Positions 25,709 to 64,000 of a stretch of DNA of 64,000 nt are shown here, piece after piece. The stretch is from Lampris incognitus (taxonomy: Eukaryota; Chordata; Actinopteri; Lampriformes; Lampridae): contig NC_079221.1 in the NCBI RefSeq assembly GCF_029633865.1, positions 2,952,008 through 3,016,007 of the forward strand. The letters run 5' to 3'. Under the pieces are notes generated by a model. That model was not told the DNA's origin. It worked only from the letters and a program-made list of their open reading frames with translations, and did no database searches. The translations under genes were made by a program, and so were the position numbers. Numbering within the stretch: position 1 is the stretch's first letter; each line of letters opens with the position of its first letter.

Positions 25709-26440
25709 CCATCCTGTTTATTCTCTGCCTAAGACAAACTAGCCATTCCAAATTATCCCACTAACAAAGAAGGAATATGAAAAAATGATCAAGAGTATAT
25801 CTTCAGGACACATGCATCTTGTAAAGGCTCCTTTCGTTTATGGCCCTTTTTTGGAGAACTCCCCTAATTAAAATAGGGGTATAAACCTGATTGATTGCTA
25901 ATGTAATAATATGCACATCAGGAGAACACTTACGTCAGATGAGAGCTGTGTTCCTAAAGCATTATATATTTGGAAGCTGTCTTTCCCGATGTCTGTCAAC
26001 GAAAATATATGGTGAGAATCTAACAAGTTCTTCATACCCAATAAAGTCAAAGAAATTCACTTGAAGATACTACATAAATATTGTAAACTACTAATAAGAC
26101 ACGTTAGCCCCTAGCTAACGGGTCTGACCCTGTAGCGGAGCGGTTAGTGATGTCGCCGGTTACAGTATTATCCATGTAACACATTTTTATGCAAATTTCA
26201 AGCAGAAATCTCAGAGAAATGTTCATTCTGTAACAGATGAAGAAACTATTTTACAGTTATTCTTTAATTGCCTTATTCTTCTAAGCTATGGACAGATATT
26301 GCATTAATCCTTTTTGATACATTTAACAAACTACTTAGTATAAAAGAAGGTGTGGTCTTGTTCCTTGATTGCACTACTGGCTCATCTACTGTGGATAATG
26401 CTCTCCACATTCTGTTTGTTTGGTAAATTTCACATTCACA
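25709..26440 (+). mobile_element. L1/Tx1-like LINE, C-terminal part after the BEL/Pao insert
   Basis: PLTKKEYEKMIKSISSGHMH and PNKVKEIHLKILHKY continue the ORF2 C-terminal region. A CSFC zinc knuckle with ETI, then LFFNC and LWTDIALILF (26200-26310), follow. It is the downstream half of the element at 21885-23957. A second insertion, a SINE, breaks it at 26080-26166. Confidence 0.75.
26080..26166 (+). mobile_element. third-family SINE fragment nested in the LINE
   Basis: AAACTACTAATAAGAC, then TAGCCCCTAGCTAACGGG and GAGCGGTTAGTGATG, match the head of the copy at 11812-11975. LINE coding resumes at TATTATCCATG, with TATTGT and TATTAT at the two sides as a possible short target duplication. 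Confidence 0.65.
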
Positions 26441-26494
26441 AATCCAAGGTGATGGGCTCCAAGCCCAATACTCGTTTATTTTACATTGATCTGA

Positions 26495-27858
26495 TATTCC
26501 GGTAGTATTCTACTGGTATCGTCATATGATACCGGTACTGGCATCGTCATATGATACCGGTAGTATTCTACTGGCATCGTCATATGATACCGGTACTGGT
26601 ATCGTCATATGATACTGGTACTGGCATCGTCATATGATACCGGTAGTATTCTACTGGCATCGTCATATGATACCGGTACTGGTATCGTCATATGATACCG
26701 GTACTGGCATCGTCATATGATACCGGTAGTATTCTACTGGCATCGTCATATGATACCGGTACTGGTATCGTCATATGATACCGGTACTGGCATCGTCATA
26801 TGATACCGGTAGTATTCTACTGGCATCGTCATATGATACCGGTACTGGTATCGTCATATGATACCGGTACTGGCATCGTCATATGATACCGGTAGTATTC
26901 TACTGGCATCGTCATATGATACCGGTACTGGCATCGTCATATGATACCGGTACTGGCATCGTCATATGATACCGGTAGTATTCTACTGGCATCGTCATAT
27001 GATACCGGTACTGGCATCGTCATATGATACCGGTACTGGCATCGTCATATGATACCGGTAGTATTCTACTGGCATCGTCATATGATACCGGTACTGGCAT
27101 CGTCATATGATACCGGTAGTATTCTACTGGCATCGTCATATGATACCGGTACTGGCATCGTCATATGATACCGGTACTGGCATCGTCATATGATACCGGT
27201 AGTATTCTACTGGCATCGTCATATGATACCGGTACTGGCATCGTCATATGATACCGGTACTGGCATCGTCATATGATACCGGTAGTATTCTACTGGCATC
27301 GTCATATGATACCGGTACTGGCATCGTCATATGATACCGGTACTGGCATCGTCATATGATACCGGTAGTATTCTACTGGCATCGTCATATGATACCGGTA
27401 CTGGCATCGTCATATGATACCGGTACTGGCATCGTCATATGATACCGGTACTGGCATCGTCATATGATACCGGTAGTATTCTACTGGCATCGTCATATGA
27501 TACCGGTACTGGCATCGTCATATGATACCGGTACTGGCATCGTCATATGATACCGGTAGTATTCTACTGGCATCATCATATGATACCGGTAGTATTCTAC
27601 TGGTATCGTCATATGATACCGGTAGTATTCTACTGGCATCGTCATATGATACCGGTACTGGCATCATCATATGATACCGGTACTGGCATCATCATATGAT
27701 ACCGGTAGTATTCTAATGGTATCGTCATATGATACCGGTAGTATTCTACTGGCATCGTCATATGATACCGGTACTGGCATCATCATATGATACCGGTACT
27801 GGCATCGTCATATGATACCGGTACTGGCATCGTCATATGATACCGCTAGTATTCTACT
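26495..27858. repeat. palindrome-rich satellite with an 83-bp higher-order unit
   Basis: Built from a 25-bp monomer carrying CATCGTCATATGATACCGGT and a 33-bp version preceded by AGTATTCT. The usual order is 33+25+25, an 83-bp higher-order unit repeated about 16 times with local gains and losses. Each monomer has two palindromes (CATATG extended, and TACCGGTA). Copies are nearly identical, so homogenisation is recent. Confidence 0.95.
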
Positions 27859-28244
27859 GGCACAATGAACGCAGCATAATTCTGTATACTCAGTACATTT
27901 CTCTGTCCGGGGTATCGGACACGGTTCATCCAAGAAATGTATTTACCATCCGTCATTTCCTGTCAAAGAACACTTCCCCCTCATGTTCGGAGCCCACCGA
28001 GGACGAGCCACTTACAACGTCTAAAAAAGTGGAGATAAGGCCTGATGCCTTGAATCTCAAGTCTCCACTGCACCTGTATCTGTAATGAGTCCAAGTTACG
28101 GTGCTAGGAGTGAGTTAGACTCTAATGGTAGCAGATTCTCCAGAAAGTTCTGTTTTAATCCCCCTCCCTTTTCCTGCGACCTTTGACACATATACTGTAA
28201 AACCACAACACCTCAACTGATCACCGGAACCCTTGCTTGGGCAT
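27859..28244. other. no gene recognised
   Basis: Unique-looking sequence between the satellite and a SINE. The only long frame starts inside the satellite and is not supported. Confidence 0.35.
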
Positions 28245-28605
28245 TATCCATCCATCCATCCATCCATTATCCGAACCGCTTATCCTGCTCTCAGGGTCGC
28301 GGGGATGCTGGAGCCTATCCCAGCAGTCACTGGGGCAGCAGAAGGGGAGACACCCAGGACAGGCCACCAGGTCGTCACAGGGCCCACACACACACACACA
28401 TTCACACCTAGGGACAATTTAGTACGGTGAGTCACCTGACCTACATGTCTTTGGACTGTGGGAGGAAACCGGAGCCCCTGGAGGAAACCCACACAGACAC
28501 GGGGAGAACATGCAAACTCCACGCAGAGGACAACCCACCAAGGTTGGACTACCCCGGGGCTCGAACCCAGGACCTTCTTGCTGTGAGGCGACGGCACTAG
28601 CCACG
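28245..28605 (-). mobile_element. DANA-like SINE, full reverse copy
   Basis: All domains are present in reverse: the (CATC)n tail, the CCTATCCCAGCAGTCAC block, internal CA repeat, CATGCAAACTCCACGCAG, and a B box in GGGGCTCGAACCCAGG. It is followed by a short CACGTCA tandem to about 28626. Confidence 0.8.
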
Positions 28606-28650
28606 TCACGTCACATCACGTCACACTGTTGTCATCAGTACTGCAGGAAG

Positions 28651-29379
28651 CCCGTCCTCAGTGATGCTGTGAACCGCCCGGCCTCGGTGATGCCGTGAAC
28701 CGCCCGGCCTCGGTGATGCCGTGAACCGCCCGGCCTCGGTGATGCCGTGAACCGCCCGGCCTCGGTGATGCCGTGAACCGCCCGGCCTCGGTGATGCCGT
28801 GAACCGCCCGGCCTCTGTGATGCCGTGAACCGCCCGGCCTCGGTGATGCCGTGAACCGCCCGGCCTCGGTGATGCCGTGAACCGCCCGGCATCGGTGATG
28901 CCGTGAACCGCCCGGCCTCTGTGATGCCGTGAACCGCCCGGCCTCGGTGATGCCGTGAACCGCCCGGCCTCTGTGATGCCGTGAACCGCCCGGCCTCTGT
29001 GATGCCGTGAACCGCCCGGCCTCTGTGATGCCGTGAACCGCCCGGCCTCGGTGATGCCGTGAACCGCCCGGCCTCGGTGATGCCGTGAACCGCCCGGCCT
29101 CTGTGATGCCGTGAACCGCCCGGCCTCTGTGATGCCGTGAACCGCCCGGCCTCTGTGATGCCGTGAACCGCCCGGCCTCGGTGATGCCGTGAACCGCCCG
29201 GCCTCGGTGATGCCGTGAACCGCCCGGCCTCGGTGATGCCGTGAACCGCCCGGCCTCGGTGATGCCGTGAACCGCCCGGCCTCTGTGATGCCGTGAACCG
29301 CCCGGCCTCTGTGATGCCGTGAACCGCCCGGCCTCTGTGATGCCGTGAACCGCCCGGCCTCGGTGATGCCGTGAACCGT
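28651..29379. repeat. 26-bp CpG-rich minisatellite, 28 units
   Basis: Units contain GAACCGCCCGGCCTCGGTGA followed by TGCCGT. The main variation is TCGG versus TCTG. Each unit has a CCGCCC GC-box core and four CpGs in the common form. Because 26 is not a multiple of three and no stop occurs, all frames stay open. The array ends about 470 bases before the upp2 start codon. Confidence 0.97.
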
Positions 29380-29691
29380 GTCATTACAGGGGGCACACAC
29401 GTCACCAGCTGAGTGGAATCAGACTCCAGAGTAAACATGATGCTAATGAGTCATTAAGACTTTGATGTTCACAACGTTTTACTGATATCTTCAGATGACA
29501 TGCGACTTGGTTGATTGATTGATTGATTGACTGACTGACTGACATCAGGCTGGTTTTCAGCCTTTTTGACGTATGGTTTACAATTACAGACGCTGAAGAA
29601 GTTGACTTTGGAACCAGGCCAATCATTTACCACATGAGTGAGGCCAGTGAATGTTTTTTATCTGAGGACAAATTCACTCCTCTCTCGGTAG

Positions 29692-29732
29692 CCAATCACT
29701 CCAGAGAAGAGCTCCCCCGTCCCAAATATATC
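29692..29732 (+). promoter_or_regulatory. candidate upp2 core promoter (CCAAT and TATA-like)
   Basis: CCAAT at 29692-29696 and AAATATATC at 29724-29732 lie 160 and 120 bases upstream of the ATG, at a spacing from each other and from a start near 29755-29760 that fits a TATA promoter. No transcript data support it. Confidence 0.4.
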
Positions 29733-29851
29733 AACTCTGCAGCAACACACAACGCTTATTCTTTCTAACCGCAGAGGACGGAACAAGTGTTTGGAGCGCA
29801 ACTTATTTTTGACAGATTTTCCTTTTGGTTCCTGAAACATTTTTGCCGGTC

Positions 29852-34327
<4,476 letters not shown>

Positions 34328-34360
34328 GACTCCCTCTCCCATGGCCCGTAACCCAGACAT

Positions 34361-34598
34361 AGGCTGCCACACACAGGCGTAGGCTTCCACACACAGATGT
34401 AGGCCTCTACACACAGGCATAGGCCTCCACACACAGATGTAGGCCTCTACACACAGGCGTAGGCCTCCACACACAGATGTAGGCCTCTACACACAGGCGT
34501 AGGCATCCACACACAGGCGTAGGCCTCCACACACAGATGTAGGCCTCTACACACAGGCGTAGGCCTCCACACACAGGCGTAGGCCTCCACACACAGAG
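34361..34598. repeat. 20-bp minisatellite in the upp2 3' UTR, about 12 units
   Basis: Units of exactly 20 bases alternate AGGCCTCCACACACAGATGT and AGGCCTCTACACACAGGCGT. The array begins 34 bases after the stop codon. Confidence 0.95.
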
Positions 34599-34754
34599 TG
34601 TAAATAGCGATGGCGTCAGCTGATTTGTAGATATGTATATACTCGACGTGTTGATATGTGTATTAGACACTTATTTATAGAGTTACTTTATGGTCACGTA
34701 AGGATTTGTGATTTCTTTGATGATCATGTATTTCACACGTGTTAGTATGCATGC

Positions 34755-34957
34755 CAGCGGTGGCTAACCGTGTGCCACGGAGACCGTGTGTCTGCAGGTT
34801 CTCATTGCAGCCGGACTCCACAGCAGCTGATTTCACTGATTAGCAACACTTCAGCCAAAAAGGAAGAAAGTATCAGTGACGTCACCTGGTGTGGAGTCCG
34901 GCTGCAATGAGAACCTGCAGACACACGGTCTCCGTGGCACACTGTTAGACACCGCTG
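34755..34957. mobile_element. palindromic hAT-type MITE in the upp2 3' UTR
   Basis: Ends CAGCGGTGGCTAACCGTGTG and, inverted, CAGCGGTGTCTAACAGTGTG start arms of about 85 bases (34755-34839 and 34873-34957) with few mismatches around a short loop. Flanking octamers ATGCATGC and ATGTATGG agree at 6 of 8, like the 8-bp duplication of hAT elements, whose termini also start CAG. It lies upstream of the polyadenylation signal. Confidence 0.75.
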
Positions 34958-34993
34958 ATGTATGGTGTCATGACAAAGTTATGTAATCGTCAA

Positions 34994-34999
34994 AATAAA
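34994..34999 (+). terminator. polyadenylation signal of upp2
   Basis: AATAAA 667 bases after the stop, followed by a T-rich stretch. It is the first canonical hexamer found downstream of the stop. Confidence 0.6.
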
Positions 35000-35063
35000 A
35001 GAAGCCTTCTAATAAGTGACTTTGACCTCTGAACTTCTCTTGAAAAACATGGTTTATTGTATT

Positions 35064-36094
35064 CTAGTTGTCAGACTATGTTTTAATATGGCCTGTCTCT
35101 GGTCCTGGTTCTAGTTGTCAGACTATGTTTTAATATGGCCTGTCTCTGGTCCTGGTTCTAGGTGTCAGACTATGTTTTAATATGGCCTGTCTCTGGTTCT
35201 GGTTCTAGTTGTCAGACTATGTTTTAATATGGCCTGTCTCTGGTCCTGGTTCTAGTTGTCAGACTATGTTTTAATATGGCCTGTCTCTGGTCCTGGTTCT
35301 AGTTGTCAGACTATGTTTTAATATGGCCTGTCTCTGGTCCTGGTTCTAGTTGTCAGACTATGTTTTAATATGGCCTGTCTCTGGTCCTGGTTCTAGTTGT
35401 CAGACTATGCTTTAATATGGCCTGTCTCTGGTCCTGGTTCTAGGTGTCAGACTATGTTTTAATATGGCCTGTCTCTGGTCCTGGTTCTAGTTGTCAGACT
35501 ATGTTTTAATATGGCCTGTCTCTGGTCCTGGTTCTAGTTGTCAGACTATGTTTTAATATGGCCTGTCTCTGGTCCTGGTTCTAGTTGTCAGACTATGTTT
35601 TAATATGGCCTGTCTCTGGTTCTGGTTCTAGTTGTCAGACTATGTTTTAATATGGCCTGTCTCTGGTTCTGGTTCTAGTTGTCAGACTATGCTTTAATAT
35701 GGCCTGTCTCTGGTTCTGGTTCTAGTTGTCAGACTATGTTTTAATATGGCCTGTCTCTGGTCCTGGTTCTAGTTGTCAGACTATGTTTTAATATGGCCTG
35801 TCTCTGGTTCTGGTTCTAGTTGTCAGACTATGTTTTAATATGGCCTGTCTCTGGTCCTGGTTCTAGTTGTCAGACTATGTTTTAATATGGCCTGTCTCTG
35901 GTCCTGGTTCTAGTTGTCAGACTATGTTTTAATATGGCCTGTCTCTGGTCCTGGTTCTAGTTGTCAGACTATGCTTTAATATGGCCTGTCTCTGGTCCTG
36001 GTTCTAGTTGTCAGACTATGTTTTAATATGGCCTGTCTCTGGTCCTGGTTCTAGTTGTCAGACTATGTTTTAATATGGCCTGTCTCTGGTCCTG
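35064..36094. repeat. 47-bp minisatellite between upp2 and ccdc148, about 22 units
   Basis: Units carry CTAGTTGTCAGACTATGTTT and GGCCTGTCTCTGGTCCTGG. The variants are few (TTCTGG for TCCTGG, GGTGTC for GTTGTC, GCTTT for GTTTT). There are no spacers between units. It fills most of the space between the two convergent 3' ends. Confidence 0.97.
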
Positions 36095-36370
36095 AAACTC
36101 TGAACACTTTCAGATAGTTTGTGATGTCCCCTAAGACACACAAGTGCTTGATCTCCCCACCAAGTGCCCATGAGCCAGGCAGCTGTGCAGCATCTGATAC
36201 GCCTCCCGGCTAAACGTGAGCGGCGGCATGGGTGCGTTTCCTGCTGATGCTGACATGTGACATGTGGGTGAGCAGCACACGTTAAGCACAAGTGGCCTCT
36301 ACCAAATCAGCCTGATGATGTAAACACCAAACAAGTGCTGATGTGGGAGAAATACAAACACAAAAAAAGC

Positions 36371-36371
36371 A

Positions 36372-36451
<80 letters not shown>
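36371..36451. repeat. (AT)n-(AG)n microsatellite
   Basis: TA repeat to about 36391, then AG repeat to 36451, in the region downstream of ccdc148. Confidence 0.95.
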
Positions 36452-36455
<4 letters not shown>

Positions 36456-36855
36456 ATGTTATAATGTAAGTGTAGATATTGATTACACAGCTAAAAAGAG
36501 ACGGCGTGTTATTTTTTCACCAGCCATTGAAAAGTAAAATCAATAGTAAAAGATATTCATGTCAGCTGTACCATTTTCCCCCGGCGGCCTACGTTGTGAT
36601 GACACAATGTCATTATGCCGCTGTGTTTACATTTTAAGTACTACTTGACCTCACCAATTGTGAGTACAATATTTCATACATTCAAATCAAGTAGAACCGA
36701 TGTTACACCACAATAACAATGTTATAATGTTACACCACAATAACAACGTTACACCACAGCGACTCTGGTGGAGGTGGTGGTGGTAAACAGAAGATGTTTG
36801 CACGTGTCCAGTACCAAATGTAAGGTGGGTCTGCTCTGAGGACGGAAGAGCTGGG

Positions 36856-61419
<24,564 letters not shown>

Positions 61420-64000
61420 CTGAAAAAGCAGAGAGGACACAGTCAGTCAGCATGTGTCACGACACAGAATCATTATTTAGCTTCACGTCCTCAGTATCTT
61501 CAACATCATAATCGTGCTTGTCATCAGCGGCAGTATCACCTACTACAACAAATAGCAGGATGAAGATGAAGAGGATCACTTTTTCAGACAGACCCCAAAA
61601 TCTAAAGCTGCCAGTGTGTTTTAGGTCTACACAGCATTGTGCCAAACGCAAACTCCATAAATCCCAATGACCAAAGTTCACAGAGAGACTGCCAGTGTAT
61701 CAGTGGCTCAGGATGTGTTACTGGGTAGAAACGGACCTTCTCTCCTGCCTGCAAGATGTCCTGAAGGAAAATGATTCCATTGTGTGTGAGGGCTGCCTGT
61801 AGTGATTCATCATTGTGTCAGCACGCACACAAAGGCAGCATCACTTGGCTGCTTCATTGGAACGGAGGGAATGATATTCATCTACGGGCTAATAGTAGCT
61901 AACTGGCGACGGGAAGGCATTAGACGGCTGACTGGTTTTATTGGAAATGAGTGAGCTGACAGATCTGCCAAAGGAACAGAAGTGCCAGAGGCAGTCATGC
62001 AGGTCCTGTTTATTAATGCGCAACTTTACAAGTTAAGGAGATCCATCTTTCGTTTCGTCGCGCTCTCTTTCACCCTCTCCTTCACTGCTACTTTCTTTCA
62101 GTTCTGGGAAAAAGAAAAAAAAGAAGTTTGGGAGCACAGACCGAAAACTGCATGTGTGCATCGTGTGTCTGGATGTGGATGCGTGAGTGCCCACACGTGT
62201 CACGTGTCTCTGCGCACAGGCGTGTATGCATGTATGTACCATGCCTGTCACGCGACTCATTACACATGCATGTGTGAGCATCCACCTCGCTCCTCAGAGA
62301 GAGCACCTTTAAAACGGCAGAACACTAGAAGTTCAGCTGCTGCTCTCACGTGCCCCCTGAAGAGAGCGGTTTCCACCAGAACTGAGCCACACGAAGGCAG
62401 GAGAATAAAGATGGCCCCCTGGCGCCAGCCAGAACCGGTCCAGAAGCCATGAATTATTTCCAGCTCTGCCAGGGAACTATAATGAGTCCACTTCCATCAA
62501 ATGCTTATGGCAGCCACATGGACCCCTACATCACTGCCTGATGAGCATCAGTGCCGTAACAGACGAGTGTGGATGTTTTCCAGCAGGGGGCGTGCTCCAC
62601 TCTTTTACAATACGTAACCACACGATCATTATGATGACGGTGATCGTCTGCAGTTGAGTCACTCGTTCCTTCGCCCTAAAAGACAGTTTGTCATTATGGC
62701 AATTCACAAAACACAATCTTGGAACATGCAGGGGTTTTTTTTACATTTATTGGCAAAATTCTTCATACACAAGCAGAAATGTTCTACTCCCAACTAGAAC
62801 CTCTCTGAAGTTCTACTAGATTAGTAGAAGACAACAAGAATACAACACTGCTAAACTACTACGACAACATCTTTAAATAATCCGCTGACATTCTGTGACT
62901 TAATGTTTCTTTATTCTTATATTTCCAATTTTAATGCAATTGGGTTTTTTTAAATTTCATTATTTTCTATTCAGTTTATGTATTTTTCATTTTGAAGAAC
63001 ATTGTTGTATTTGAAATGGGGAGTGTGTTTTGTTCACTGTCAGTTTCTGTTTTCTGTTTGAAGTTGTGTGTACATTGCTGTTATGTTGATTCCTGTATGT
63101 GTATTTTTTGCAATTAAAGAAAAAAAATATGTAACACCCGTCCCACGTAGCTATATAGTTTTCTCCATGCACATTACATATACAAAAAAGGTTGACTGTG
63201 AATCGGTGACTATAATACAGCCATCAGAGAGGCTGAACTCACCCAAACACAATCCCAGCTCTTCACTGGCAGGATCAGCTCTGCCCGCCCTTTCAGACTA
63301 ATGTTACCGCTCTCAAAAAGAAGGAAAAGTGTAAATTAAAGGTTTTGTGTGAAGATCACATTTAACAACATTTCTATTTTGCACTTCATCACTTAAAGCG
63401 CTCAGGTTCACACCGGGCCCACGCCGGTACATGCATATGAAGCGTTTAGCTGAGCATGATAAATATAGCAGGCCCGGCTGTGTGACACGACTGCATGAGG
63501 AACGATCCGACGCGTGTCTTTGGAGAGGCGAGGAATTTTAGAGGACAAATTAAGGTCAGGCATCTTCAGCAAGCAGCCAAACTCAAAAGATCCGTCTCCC
63601 TCTAATAATAATGGTTTCTTGAAACAGCTCATGGCAGGGTCAGAGAGTGACATCGAAACTGCAATTATTTCACAAAAGTAGCAATTACATGATTAACGAT
63701 GTCAGACCTCTCTGAGAGGACTCTCTAAAACTGTTCGTGTGGCCTCTGAAACGTCTGAGCTGGATCCATTAAACATCTGTCTAATCAGCAAGGCAGCCTT
63801 CCTGAGCACTTCAACACACGTCTTCTTTGTACCCACTGGGTCACGAGGAGCACGACGTTCACAGCACCTGTCAGTGTTGGCAACTGAGAAGGACACAGGG
63901 GCGTTTTTTCTAACCCCCCCCCTTTTCTCTCCAATTGACCTTTCGCCAAGTCCCGCCCCAGAACGGTGCTTGTCCAACCCTCCCTTAGCAACGGTCCGTC
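61420..64000. other. upstream ccdc148 intron, no exon recognised
   Basis: I searched the minus strand for the preceding ccdc148 exon and found none with both splice sites and family motifs. Repeat-poor, AT-rich blocks around 62400-62530 and 63400-63800 are candidates for conserved non-coding sequence only. Confidence 0.35.

Noticed and set aside
28621-29438. Minus-strand frames of 259 and 267 codons
   Set aside because: They are generated by the 26-bp minisatellite, which lacks stops in all frames; several frames are open at once.
35064-36094. CRISPR-like regular repeat
   Set aside because: The units are contiguous 47-mers without unique spacers, in a vertebrate genome. It is a minisatellite.

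Overview
The window is nuclear DNA of a ray-finned (teleost) fish. The evidence is three spliced vertebrate genes with GT-AG introns, several tRNA-derived SINE families of teleost type (one DANA-like), L1/Tx1-like, L2-like and Rex1-like LINE pieces, BEL/Pao and Tc1/mariner elements, and very dense micro- and minisatellites. No rRNA gene, free-standing tRNA gene, CRISPR array or prokaryotic feature was seen.

Layout. 1-9.8 kb: no recognisable exon; a 5'-truncated Rex1/CR1-like LINE (minus), SINE copies and microsatellites. 9.84-11.1 kb: a CpG-rich block with repeated ATTGG motifs and a strong minus-strand splice donor, probably the promoter and first exon of a leftward gene. 11-13.9 kb: SINE and MITE-like elements. 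14.155-20.54 kb (+): a seven-exon gene of the C7orf57 family, rebuilt here by phase-matched splice sites, with an RFX X-box-like motif just upstream. 21.9-26.4 kb: an L1-like LINE cut by a BEL/Pao fragment and by a SINE. 26.5-27.9 kb: a palindrome-rich satellite. 28.65-29.38 kb: a 26-bp CpG/GC-box minisatellite. 29.85-34.33 kb (+): a complete seven-exon uridine phosphorylase gene (upp2-like, 310 aa) with a LINE in intron 2, a 20-bp minisatellite and a hAT-type palindrome in the 3' UTR. 35.06-36.09 kb: a 47-bp minisatellite. 36.86->61.42 kb (-): the last six exons (289 codons before the stop) of ccdc148, convergent with upp2. Its 19-kb intron is filled with nested SINEs, two full-length Tc1-like transposons (one with an intact transposase), LINE and Harbinger pieces, and minisatellites. 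61.4-64 kb: more ccdc148 upstream sequence without a recognised exon.

Gene order c7orf57 > upp > < ccdc148 is informative. From memory of the human map, C7orf57 lies beside UPP1 (7p12) and CCDC148 lies tail-to-tail with UPP2 (2q24). This fish locus carries both neighbours and may keep the arrangement that existed before the UPP1/UPP2 duplication. upp2 acts in pyrimidine salvage; c7orf57 and ccdc148 are poorly characterised, and the X-box hints at ciliary expression for c7orf57. All splice models come from reading sequence and phase by eye; names rest on remembered family similarity, not on a search.
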